A DNA stretch of 7,820 bases from an uncultured Clostridia bacterium (GCA_947624945.1 CANQMJ010000117.1:1-7820); one strand, 5' to 3'. Numbered from the stretch's first letter, positions 1-5,874 are shown. Notes: generated from the sequence alone by a model not told the origin. Program-made: numbers and translations.

Positions 1-1012
1 CGAGCAGATAGTTGAGGTTGTTTATAACGTTCATCACGGGGCCCATGATGCCGCCCCAGACGTTAGCCTTTATCGAGCACTTGCGGAAATCCTCACTCGT
101 TTCGACAAACGCATCTATCGCCATGTCCTCTTTGCCGTACGCCATGACTGTCTTATGACCAGTCACCATCTCCTCGACCTGCGCGTTGAGGCTGCCGAGA
201 AGCACCTGACGCTTGACGAAGTATTTGCGCATCAGCTTTGAAAGGAGCGCCGACAAAAGGAATGTTATCGGTATCGTGCATATCGCGATGATTATCATGA
301 CCGGCGCCTTGCGGCACGACCAGATTATCATAACGAGCGCGCCGATAAGCGTGAGCACGCTCGAGATGAGCGACGTTATCGACTGCGATATCGCGTTCGA
401 CACGTTGTCGACGTCGTTCGTCATGCGGCTCATAAGGTCGCCGTGCGGGTGCGTGTCCGTGTACCTTATAGGAAGATATTCGATATGGCGGAACAGGTCC
501 GAACGCATCTTGTATACCGTCCACTGCGACAGCCGCGCCGAAACAAGCGTCTGCACGAGCGACAGGATACAGTTGAGCACATATATGACCGCCATGACGC
601 CGAGCCACAGAATAACGCCGTCAAAGTCGACGAGTAGACGGACCGTGCCGTCCTCGAGCTCGCCGAGCGTCATGCAGTTGATGAGGTTCCCCTCGATGCG
701 CGGCGTTATGAGCGTCGTCGCCGTCGTAAACAGCATTATCACGAGAAGTATCGCGATAAGTCCGCCGCCGCTCTTGCCTATGTAGCGGACAAGCTTCAGC
801 ATCGTGCCCTTTGTGTCCTTCGGCTTTTCGCGTATCATGCCGCCCCTGCCGCGCGGACCGCCGCCTCCGGGACCGGGACCGCGGCCGCGGTTCTGACTGT
901 TCTGCGCTTCCCTCAGCTCGTCAAGACTCATTTCGCGTCTTTCCGCGTGATACAAATTCTTTTTACCCGTCTCGGACTTTTCCGCGCCGGGCTTTTTTTC
1001 ATTGTCGTTCAT
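1..1012 (-). CDS. ABC exporter half-transporter, second subunit (N-terminal 337 residues; truncated by window edge)
   Basis: Membrane half of an ABC-type export transporter; the nucleotide-binding domain would lie beyond the left edge, so ATP binding cannot be checked here. The start is the ATG whose A is shared with the stop of the upstream ABC gene (TGATG overlap), with GGAGGT eight bases before it. Residues 1-75 form a charged, soluble extension with a Gly/Pro/Arg-rich stretch at about 41-59 (RGRGPGPGGGGPRGRGG). The exporter membrane domain then begins: TM1 at about 84-104, followed by hydrophobic segments and the family-typical motif HPHGDLMSRMTNDVDNV that precedes TM3. The 1-nt overlap with the upstream half-transporter implies translational coupling and assembly into one heterodimer. 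Substrate unknown: such pairs export drugs, peptides or lipids. The extension resembles those on many clostridial partner subunits (from memory). Confidence 0.93.
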   Translation of the reverse strand, partial: MNDNEKKPGAEKSETGKKNLYHAERREMSLDELREAQNSQNRGRGPGPGGGGPRGRGGMIREKPKDTKGTMLKLVRYIGKSGGGLIAILLVIMLFTTATTLITPRIEGNLINCMTLGELEDGTVRLLVDFDGVILWLGVMAVIYVLNCILSLVQTLVSARLSQWTVYKMRSDLFRHIEYLPIRYTDTHPHGDLMSRMTNDVDNVSNAISQSITSLISSVLTLIGALVMIIWSCRKAPVMIIIAICTIPITFLLSALLSKLMRKYFVKRQVLLGSLNAQVEEMVTGHKTVMAYGKEDMAIDAFVETSEDFRKCSIKANVWGGIMGPVMNVINNLNYLL

Positions 1013-2799
1013 CACGCCGCACCTCCGTCCGAATTCTTCATCTGCGAGCTGTAAATGTCACGATATGTGGGACTCGTGCGCAACAGCTCCTCATGCGGCG
1101 CGAACGCGACGACGGAGCCGTGGTCGAGCACCGCTATCCTGTCCGCGTTTTTGACCGACGCGATGCGCTGCGCTATCATTATGACCGTCGAACCTTTGAG
1201 CCCCTCGCGGAGAGCCTTTTGCAGCTTTGCCTCCGTCGTTAAGTCGAGCGCCGACGTGCTGTCGTCGAACACGAGTATTTCCGGGTGACGCACTATCGCG
1301 CGCGCTATCGAGACTCGCTGCTTCTGACCGCCGGAGAGGGACGTTCCCTTCTCGGCGACGTAAGCGCCGTAGCCGTCGTTGAACGACATTATGAAATCGT
1401 CTGCCTGCGCTATCTTCGCCGCCTCGACTACCTCGTCGTCGGTCGCCTCGTCGTTGCCCCAACGGATATTGTCCGCGATCGAGCCCGAGAACAGCTCCGC
1501 TTTCTGGAGCACATATCCGAACTTATGACGCAGCGCGTCGAGGTCGTATTCCTTTACGTTTCTGCCGTCGACCAAGACCTCGCCTTCGTCGGCGTCGTAG
1601 AAGCGCGGCAAAAGCTGCACGAGCGACGACTTGCCCGAACCCGTCGCGCCGATTATGGCGACAGTTTCGCCCTTGTTCACCTTGAGATTGATGTCGTGGA
1701 GTACATAGTCGCCGGACGCACCGGGATAGCGGAACGATACGTGGCGAAGCTCCACTGTCCCCGTCTCCGCCTCTCCGCCGGATTCGCTCTTTCCATTCTC
1801 CGCGTCGCCGCCGACTATGACGGGCGCAGACAAAAGCACCTCGCGCACACGGTCCGCCGACGCCTTGCCTCTCGCTATCTGCTGGAACATCATGCTGACC
1901 ATCATTATCGACGAAAGTATGCGCGTTATGTACGACGCCGCCGTCATGACGCTTCCGACCTGGAACGATGCGAGCGTCACGTCTGCCGCCACCATCGCCG
2001 CCTCATTGACGAGCTGCGAGCCGAGATAGTATATCGCTATCGTCGCCGCGTACATTACAAGACTCATCACCGGCATCAGGTACGCCATTATCTTAAAAAC
2101 TCTGTACGACGTATCGCGGAAGTCGGTGTTCGCGGCGTCGAAGCGCTCGATCTCGTGCTCCTCGCGCGTATACGCTTTCACGACGCGCGCGCCGCTCACG
2201 TTTTCCTGAACGACAGCGTTGACACGGTCGAGCTTCGTCTGGATTTTGGAAAACATCGGATTGACAACTTTGAGCATTACCACGACCGACGCCGCCAAAA
2301 CGGGCAGTGCCGCAAGCACGACGTAGCCGAAGCGGACGTTGAGCGACAGCGTCATGACTATGCCTCCGATAAAGAACATGGGCGCGCGTACAAACATGCG
2401 CAGTATCATGTTCACCATATCCTGAAGCACTGTTATATCGTTCGTCAGACGCGTCACGAGCGATCCCGTCGTGAATTTGTCCGTCTGCTGCTCGGACAGA
2501 TACATCACGCGGTGGAATATGTCGCACCGCAGATCGTGACCGAAGCCCTGCGATGCAACGCTCGCCGTCCACGCGCACGATATACCCATGAATCCGCCGC
2601 ACGCGGCGACGAGCAGCATCAGCATACCGTAATGCAGTATGACGTCCTGGTTCCGCGCGAGAACGCCCTCGTTGACTATCTGTCCCATAAGCCGCGCCAA
2701 AAGCAGGTCGCAGAAGACCTCGCCGAGCATAAATATCGGCGATATTATTGACGGCAGCCAATACGGTTTGAGATATCCTTTAAGTGTCTTGTGTCTCAA
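1012..2799 (-). CDS. ABC exporter half-transporter with degenerate ATPase site (TM287/BmrC-like), 595 aa
   Basis: Complete half-transporter: membrane domain at about residues 1-320 and nucleotide-binding domain at about 345-590. Visible motifs are Walker A GATGSGKSS (384-392), Q-loop Gln432 in VLQKAELFSGS, an intact signature LSGGQ (488-492), Walker B ILVFDD (508-513) with D-loop SALD (516-519), and the switch region IAQRIAS. Two catalytic positions are changed: the Glu after the Walker B Asp is Asp513, and the switch His is Gln544. This same D/Q pair is known from the degenerate subunit of heterodimeric exporters such as TM287 of Thermotoga, so its partner is expected to be the overlapping downstream half-transporter. 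The start is a TTG: an in-frame TGA lies three codons upstream, and GGTGAT sits five bases before it. It follows marR by 22 nt, in the same operon. Substrate cannot be read from the sequence; drug or toxic-compound efflux is a guess from the MarR linkage. Confidence 0.95.
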   Translation of the reverse strand: MRHKTLKGYLKPYWLPSIISPIFMLGEVFCDLLLARLMGQIVNEGVLARNQDVILHYGMLMLLVAACGGFMGISCAWTASVASQGFGHDLRCDIFHRVMYLSEQQTDKFTTGSLVTRLTNDITVLQDMVNMILRMFVRAPMFFIGGIVMTLSLNVRFGYVVLAALPVLAASVVVMLKVVNPMFSKIQTKLDRVNAVVQENVSGARVVKAYTREEHEIERFDAANTDFRDTSYRVFKIMAYLMPVMSLVMYAATIAIYYLGSQLVNEAAMVAADVTLASFQVGSVMTAASYITRILSSIMMVSMMFQQIARGKASADRVREVLLSAPVIVGGDAENGKSESGGEAETGTVELRHVSFRYPGASGDYVLHDINLKVNKGETVAIIGATGSGKSSLVQLLPRFYDADEGEVLVDGRNVKEYDLDALRHKFGYVLQKAELFSGSIADNIRWGNDEATDDEVVEAAKIAQADDFIMSFNDGYGAYVAEKGTSLSGGQKQRVSIARAIVRHPEILVFDDSTSALDLTTEAKLQKALREGLKGSTVIMIAQRIASVKNADRIAVLDHGSVVAFAPHEELLRTSPTYRDIYSSQMKNSDGGAA

Positions 2800-2804
2800 C
2801 TCGA

Positions 2805-2810
2805 ATCACC
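2805..2810 (-). promoter_or_regulatory. Ribosome binding site supporting the TTG start of the first ABC gene
   Basis: GGTGAT matches the 3' part of the full Shine-Dalgarno consensus AAGGAGGTGAT and stands five bases before TTG 2799. That short gap is right for this portion of the consensus. An in-frame TGA just upstream excludes an earlier start. The nearby ATG at 2812 is in another frame and soon stops. Confidence 0.6.
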
Positions 2811-2821
2811 ATGCCCTATCT

Positions 2822-3343
2822 TTACTTTTCTGATTCGGCGAAAGCTCTTAAATTGTCGCGTATCTTTATGAGCGCCGAGGCAAGAGCCGCGCTTTCCTCC
2901 TCCGTCACTCCCTGCATCGCCGCCGCGTCTATCTCGCGTATGCGGTCGACGACCTTTTCGTTTATGCTGTTTCCGGCTTCCGTCAGATATACTCGCGTCG
3001 CTCTTCCGTCCTTTTCGTCGATGACGCGCGTGACGAGTCCTTCGCTCTCCATCTTCTGGAGCGCGACGCTTATCGTCGGAGGCTTGAGGTGCGTCATTTT
3101 CGCAAGGTCGAGCTGGCACATGCCGCCCTTATGACCGAGCGCGCGCAGTATCTGCCTGCTGCTGTTCTGCATGGACTGCGTCGGGACGTCCTTTTCCGTC
3201 ATGCATCTCGTGATGCGCGTGATCTCCTGCAACAGCATCATCGGCGTGACCTCCGGCGTCGGACGGTCCTCTTCTTTTCTCATCGTACGGCGAATGAGCT
3301 CATTGTGCTCCTTGCCCGTATAGTTTGCTCTTCTCTCTGCCAT
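2822..3343 (-). CDS. MarR-family transcriptional regulator, 173 aa
   Basis: Winged helix-turn-helix DNA-binding protein of the MarR family, a cytosolic dimer that usually represses its own operon until a small ligand binds. The pattern HKGGMCQLDLAKMTHLKPPTIS covers residues 71-92. The recognition helix lies at about 86-104 and the wing, with DEKDGRATRVYLTEAG, at 109-124. Both flanks are predicted helical, as needed for the dimer interface, with an N-terminal extension of about 35 residues. The chosen start is ATG 3343, which has AAAGGA nine bases upstream. A longer in-frame reading from 3412 would start inside the operator and lacks an RBS. It is the first gene of an operon with the two ABC half-transporters, a very common arrangement in Firmicutes, and is probably the operon's repressor and inducer sensor. 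The ligand is unknown. Confidence 0.94.
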   Translation of the reverse strand: MAERRANYTGKEHNELIRRTMRKEEDRPTPEVTPMMLLQEITRITRCMTEKDVPTQSMQNSSRQILRALGHKGGMCQLDLAKMTHLKPPTISVALQKMESEGLVTRVIDEKDGRATRVYLTEAGNSINEKVVDRIREIDAAAMQGVTEEESAALASALIKIRDNLRAFAESEK

Positions 3344-3376
3344 TTTGTTTGTTCCTTTCGTCACTGTGGAATGTGA

Positions 3377-3398
3377 GATAATTCGTTCTCGAATTATC
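3377..3398. promoter_or_regulatory. Perfect inverted repeat over the marR start region (candidate MarR operator 1)
   Basis: Arms GATAATTCG (3377-3385) and CGAATTATC (3390-3398) are a perfect 9-bp inverted repeat around the 4-nt spacer TTCT. The expected marR transcription start, near 3396, falls within it. Size and position fit a site for a MarR dimer that blocks initiation. Which of the two overlapping palindromes is the real site cannot be decided from the sequence. Confidence 0.75.
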
Positions 3399-3415
3399 AA
3401 TGAGTATATCATTGA
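3397..3415. promoter_or_regulatory. Second inverted repeat covering the marR -10 box (candidate MarR operator 2)
   Basis: Arms TCAATGA (3397-3403) and TCATTGA (3409-3415) are a perfect 7-bp inverted repeat around GTATA. The -10 box of the marR promoter lies across its spacer and one arm. It shares two bases with operator 1, so the sites abut and could bind two dimers or offer alternative registers. Confidence 0.65.
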
Positions 3416-3431
3416 ATCCCACTTTTTTCAA
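3403..3431 (-). promoter_or_regulatory. SigA-type promoter of the marR-ABC operon
   Basis: Read on the minus strand, TTGAAA (3431-3426) and TATACT (3408-3403) are separated by exactly 17 bases, close to the housekeeping consensus. The predicted start near 3396 leaves a leader of about 53 nt before ATG 3343. The -10 lies within one inverted repeat and the start point within the next, so repressor binding would occlude the polymerase. Confidence 0.8.
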
Positions 3432-3527
3432 GTACTAAACGCTTTATTCATAAATTGTTTACATTTTGCGATTTTGTGAACTGAATATGAACCGACGCAA
3501 AAGGTAAAATTACCCGCCTGCCTTTTT

Positions 3528-3557
3528 GTATTAACATACGCCGCTCGGGGCAATACT
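3528..3557 (+). promoter_or_regulatory. SigF-like promoter of sigG
   Basis: GTATT (3528-3532) and GGCAATACT (3549-3557) are 16 bases apart. The Bacillus SigF consensus, from memory, is roughly GywTA, 15-16 bases, then GGnnAnAnT. The -10 fits at every defined position and the -35 at four of five. Known biology agrees: sigG is transcribed by SigF in the forespore of Bacillus. No SigA-type promoter stands out in the same interval. It lies about 97 bp from the divergent marR -35 box. Confidence 0.65.
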
Positions 3558-3595
3558 TTTATCGAAAGAAAAATATTTGAAAAACGGGGTGGGCG

Positions 3596-4369
3596 ATGTA
3601 TTACGGCAAGGTCGAGATATGCGGCGTGAACACGTCGAAGCTCAAAACGCTGACAGGGGACGAAAAGCGCGAGCTGTTACTTAAAATGAAGGAGGGCGAC
3701 GAGAGTGCGCGGGACGAGCTTTTTTCGGGAAATCTTCGTCTTGTGCTGTCGATAATACAGCGGTTCTCGGGCAGACGCGAAAACATGGACGATCTGTTCC
3801 AGGTCGGCTGCATAGGACTTCTCAAAGCTATCGACAACTTCGACGTGACGAAAGAGGTCGAGCTGTCGACGTATGCTGTGCCGATGATAATCGGCGAGAT
3901 ACGGCGATATCTGCGCGACAACGCGATGATACGCGTGAGCCGTTCGCTGCGCGACCTCGCCTACAAAGCGCTCGGCGAAAAAGAACGTCTGACGCGCGAG
4001 CACGGACGCGAGCCGACGGTCGAGGAGATCGCGGACTCGCTCGGCGAAAAGGTCGAAGACGTGTCCGAGGCGCTCGAGGCTATCGTCGATCCTGTGTCGC
4101 TCTACGAGCCGCTTTATCAGGACGGCGGCGACTGCGTATACGTGATGGACCAGATATCGGACGAATCGGGCTCAGACGAGTCGTGGCTCGAGGATATAGC
4201 GCTGCGCGAGGCTCTGCGCAAGCTCGGCGACCGTGAGCGCGCCATAATCGAGGCGCGCTATTACAGAGGCAAGACGCAGATGGAGATAGCCGCCGAGATA
4301 GGCATATCGCAGGCGCAGGTGTCGCGTCTCGAAAAAGGCGCTCTCGACACGATAAGGAAATATATCTGA
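3596..4369 (+). CDS. sigG: RNA polymerase sporulation-specific sigma factor SigG, 257 aa
   Basis: Late forespore sigma factor that directs RNA polymerase to forespore genes after engulfment. Recognition rests on the SigG-specific N-terminus KVEICGVNTSKL (residues 5-16), then region 2 with NLRLVLSIIQRF and DDLFQVGCIGLLKAIDNF (about 46-83), and STYAVPMIIGEIRRYLRDN (91-109). Region 3 spans about 112-165. DPVSLYEPLYQDGGD and YVMDQISDE (165-190) match Bacillus SigG almost residue for residue. Region 4 has GKTQMEIAAEIGISQAQVSRLEK (225-247), the -35-recognising helix-turn-helix. Length is normal for the family. ATG 3596 follows a G-rich stretch, GGGGTGG, as a modest RBS. Unlike Bacillus, it is not behind spoIIGA-sigE here: the upstream gene is divergent marR and the downstream gene is spoIVB. 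It has its own SigF-like promoter and its own terminator. Confidence 0.97.
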   Translation: MYYGKVEICGVNTSKLKTLTGDEKRELLLKMKEGDESARDELFSGNLRLVLSIIQRFSGRRENMDDLFQVGCIGLLKAIDNFDVTKEVELSTYAVPMIIGEIRRYLRDNAMIRVSRSLRDLAYKALGEKERLTREHGREPTVEEIADSLGEKVEDVSEALEAIVDPVSLYEPLYQDGGDCVYVMDQISDESGSDESWLEDIALREALRKLGDRERAIIEARYYRGKTQMEIAAEIGISQAQVSRLEKGALDTIRKYI

Positions 4370-4446
4370 CAAAAAATTACCTCTGTTTCAACCGCGCAAA
4401 ATATTTTCATATCATAATGCGGCGCGCGTGCGGGAAGATTATAATT

Positions 4447-4469
4447 GCCGCCGCACACGCGGCGGTTTT
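4447..4469 (+). terminator. Rho-independent terminator after sigG
   Basis: CCGCCGC (4448-4454), loop ACAC, GCGGCGG (4459-4465), then TTTT. The 7-bp all-GC stem with a short U run lies 78 nt after the sigG stop and 36 nt before the spoIVB ATG. The U run is short, so some read-through into spoIVB is possible. Confidence 0.75.
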
Positions 4470-4504
4470 ACAAATCGGTGGCTTTTAAGGATATTCAATA
4501 TATT

Positions 4505-5548
4505 ATGCGGACTAATAATAAATGGCGCGCTGCGGCGGTGCGCGCCGTCTCGATACTGCTGACGGCGGCGGCTGCGCTGACGTTTGCCGCGGGCGTATCG
4601 GCGGCGGACATCGGCGGCGACGGACTTTGCGTCGGCGGCATGCCGTTCGGCGTCAGATTCAAAACGGAGGGACTGACCGTCGCCGGGCTCGGCGACGTCG
4701 AAACGAAGGACGGCGCAGTCTGTCCCGCCAAGGACGCGGGACTTTTGCCGCGCGACGTCATAATCACCGTCGACGGCAAAACTGTCGACGGCTCTGACGA
4801 GCTCGTCGACATCATATCGAAGAGCGGCGGCAAAGCTGTCGAGATCGTTTTCGAGCGCGGCGGCAAACGCATGACGGCGACACTGACTCCCGCGCCCGAT
4901 AAAAACGGCATACCTCGCGCGGGGATGTGGGTGCGCGACAGCGCCGCCGGCATCGGCACAGTGACGTTTTACGATGAAAACAGCGGATTCTTCGCCGGGC
5001 TCGGTCACGGCATCTGCGATGCTGATACTGGCGAGCTCATACCGCTTTCGTCGGGACGAGTGACCGACGTCAGGATAATCGGCATCGAAAAGGGTGAAGC
5101 CGGCACGCCCGGTGAATTAAAGGGCTGCTTCGGCACAAACGACACAGGCAGCGTTGACAAGAACACCGAGACCGGCGTCTACGGCACATTCGAGACGATA
5201 CCGCGCGGCGGCGAACACACCGAAATTGCATCACGAGGTGAGGTCAAGAGCGGCGACGTCGTGATTCGGTGCACTCTCGCCGACGGCGACACCCGCGATT
5301 ATTCGGCAGTTATATCGGATATAAACCGTTCGTCGCGCGACAACAAGAGCTTCATCATCACCGTGACCGACGACGAGCTGATAGCGCGCACGGGCGGCAT
5401 CGTGCAGGGCATGTCGGGCTCGCCGATACTGCAGGACGGCAAGCTGATAGGAGCCGTGACGCACGTCATGATAAACGACCCGACGCGCGGATTCGGTATA
5501 TTCATCGAAAACATGATAGGCGGCGCATCATCTCACGGGGCTCGGTAA
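4505..5548 (+). CDS. spoIVB: SpoIVB sporulation signalling serine protease (peptidase family S55), 347 aa
   Basis: Made in the forespore under SigG in Bacillus and secreted into the space between the two spore membranes, where it cleaves SpoIVFA and so frees SpoIVFB to activate pro-SigK. Residues 10-33 are a hydrophobic signal or anchor segment. A PDZ domain spans about 45-128 (MPFGVRFKTEGLTVAG, DAGLLPRDVIITVDGK). The protease domain follows with MWVRDSAAGIGTVTFYD (141-157), GLGHGICD with probable catalytic His168, VTDD with likely Asp289, and GGIVQGMSGSPI (297-308) with Ser304 as nucleophile by alignment to Bacillus Ser378. GAVTHVMINDPTRGFGIFIE is the usual C-terminal block. It is about 80 residues shorter than the Bacillus protein, mainly in the N-terminal part. 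ATG 4505 is chosen because the longer reading from TTG 4445 runs through the terminator; its AAGG is 14 bases upstream, so the start is moderately sure. No convincing SigG promoter is seen. Confidence 0.95.
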   Translation: MRTNNKWRAAAVRAVSILLTAAAALTFAAGVSAADIGGDGLCVGGMPFGVRFKTEGLTVAGLGDVETKDGAVCPAKDAGLLPRDVIITVDGKTVDGSDELVDIISKSGGKAVEIVFERGGKRMTATLTPAPDKNGIPRAGMWVRDSAAGIGTVTFYDENSGFFAGLGHGICDADTGELIPLSSGRVTDVRIIGIEKGEAGTPGELKGCFGTNDTGSVDKNTETGVYGTFETIPRGGEHTEIASRGEVKSGDVVIRCTLADGDTRDYSAVISDINRSSRDNKSFIITVTDDELIARTGGIVQGMSGSPILQDGKLIGAVTHVMINDPTRGFGIFIENMIGGASSHGAR

Positions 5549-5560
5549 CGGGCCCCTTTT
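5537..5560 (+). terminator. Terminator overlapping the spoIVB stop codon
   Basis: GGGGCTCG (5537-5544), loop GTAA (5545-5548), CGGGCCCC (5549-5556), then TTTT. The 8-bp stem contains one T-G wobble and the loop is a GNRA-type tetraloop. The TAA stop of spoIVB is the last three bases of the loop, so the 5' arm encodes the protein's final residues. It separates spoIVB from the ppdK upstream region. Confidence 0.85.
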
Positions 5561-5646
5561 CAATTCTGTATCATATATTTGCTTCGAACTTGTATCATAT
5601 TTCGTAAAAACATAGAAAATGTAAAAAAAGGGGTAGTCAAAAGGAA

Positions 5647-5791
5647 AAATTTATGTTATAATAAACGCATGGATGTCAAAGCCGCCGCTGTGCGGCGGCG
5701 ACACTCTAAGGAAACGTTTATTGAACATAAATTTCATAGGTTTAATATCGCCGCTGTGCGTCGATGTCAAATTGTGGTAGAAATTTATGTT
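5647..5791. repeat. Composite palindromic repeat: three alternating arms with two TGT-loop hairpins
   Basis: AAATTTATGTT occurs directly at 5647-5657, inverted at 5724-5734, and directly again at 5781-5791. Pairing of the first and second copies extends inward with AATAAACG/CGTTTATT apart from a small mismatch. The second and third pair perfectly over 12 bp (AACATAAATTTC/GAAATTTATGTT). Between copies one and two lies the hairpin GCCGCCGC-TGT-GCGGCGGC (5681-5699), extendable by TGTC/GACA past an AAA bulge. Between copies two and three lies ATCGCCGC-TGT-GCGTCGAT (5747-5765) with one C-T mismatch. GATGTCAAA also occurs twice (5672-5680, 5763-5771 region). The design suggests two related miniature elements sharing a middle arm, or a duplicated regulatory leader. 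No protein is encoded and I do not recognise a named family. Confidence 0.75.
5654..5662 (+). promoter_or_regulatory. Candidate extended -10 promoter upstream of hairpin 1
   Basis: TGTTATAAT is a perfect TGnTATAAT extended -10 box. TAGTCA (5634-5639) is 17 bases upstream and matches four of six -35 positions. Transcription would start near 5669 and read through both hairpins, giving ppdK a leader of about 215 nt, or a separate small RNA. Confidence 0.5.
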
Positions 5792-5796
5792 ATAAT
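5788..5796 (+). promoter_or_regulatory. Candidate proximal ppdK promoter (extended -10)
   Basis: A second TGTTATAAT, in the third arm of the composite repeat, predicts a start near 5803 and a leader of about 83 nt. No good -35 box is present at 16-18 bases (nearest TCAAAT), but an extended -10 can do without one. It is the best-placed promoter for ppdK. Confidence 0.6.
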
Positions 5797-5826
5797 ACAA
5801 TGTGCGGTTATAATACCATATGCGGT
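5791..5826 (+). repeat. 18-bp tandem repeat carrying two TATAAT boxes
   Basis: TATAATACAATGTGCGGT (5791-5808) is followed directly by TATAATACCATATGCGGT (5809-5826), with two differences. Each unit starts with a perfect -10 hexamer, but only the first has the upstream TG. A decayed third unit may follow (GTTGTAACCTCATAAGC). Confidence 0.85.
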
Positions 5827-5874
5827 GTTGTAACCTCATAAGCAGACGATTTCACACTATATTCACCATAAAAC

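Noticed and set aside
213..785. Plus-strand open frame opposite the second ABC gene
   Set aside because: Shadow of the conserved membrane domain on the minus strand; no RBS and no protein motif.
1285..2751. Long plus-strand open frame (488 codons) opposite the first ABC gene
   Set aside because: It is antisense to a clearly conserved ABC exporter, its product is rich in His, Arg and Tyr without domains, and it arises from the GC-rich codon pattern of the real gene.
3344..3412. Upstream extension of marR to 3412
   Set aside because: It would start inside the operator, upstream of the predicted transcription start, and has no RBS. ATG 3343 has a good one.
3503..3514. Small palindrome GGTAA-AA-TTACC between marR and sigG as a terminator
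   Set aside because: A 5-bp stem with a 2-nt loop is too weak, and no transcript is expected to end there between two divergent promoters.
4445..4504. TTG start of spoIVB at 4445
   Set aside because: These codons run through a GC-rich terminator hairpin and would put 20 non-homologous residues before the signal segment.
5681..5699. Hairpin GCCGCCGC-TGT-GCGGCGGC as a terminator
   Set aside because: No T run follows on either strand; a second hairpin with the same loop nearby points to a repeat element instead.
5647..5791. CRISPR array
   Set aside because: Arms alternate in orientation, there are only three copies, and intervals are hairpins rather than unique spacers of equal length.
5579..5839. 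Small open frames in the ppdK upstream region on both strands (84 and 62 codons)
   Set aside because: They run across the palindromic repeats, have no convincing RBS and encode no recognisable feature.
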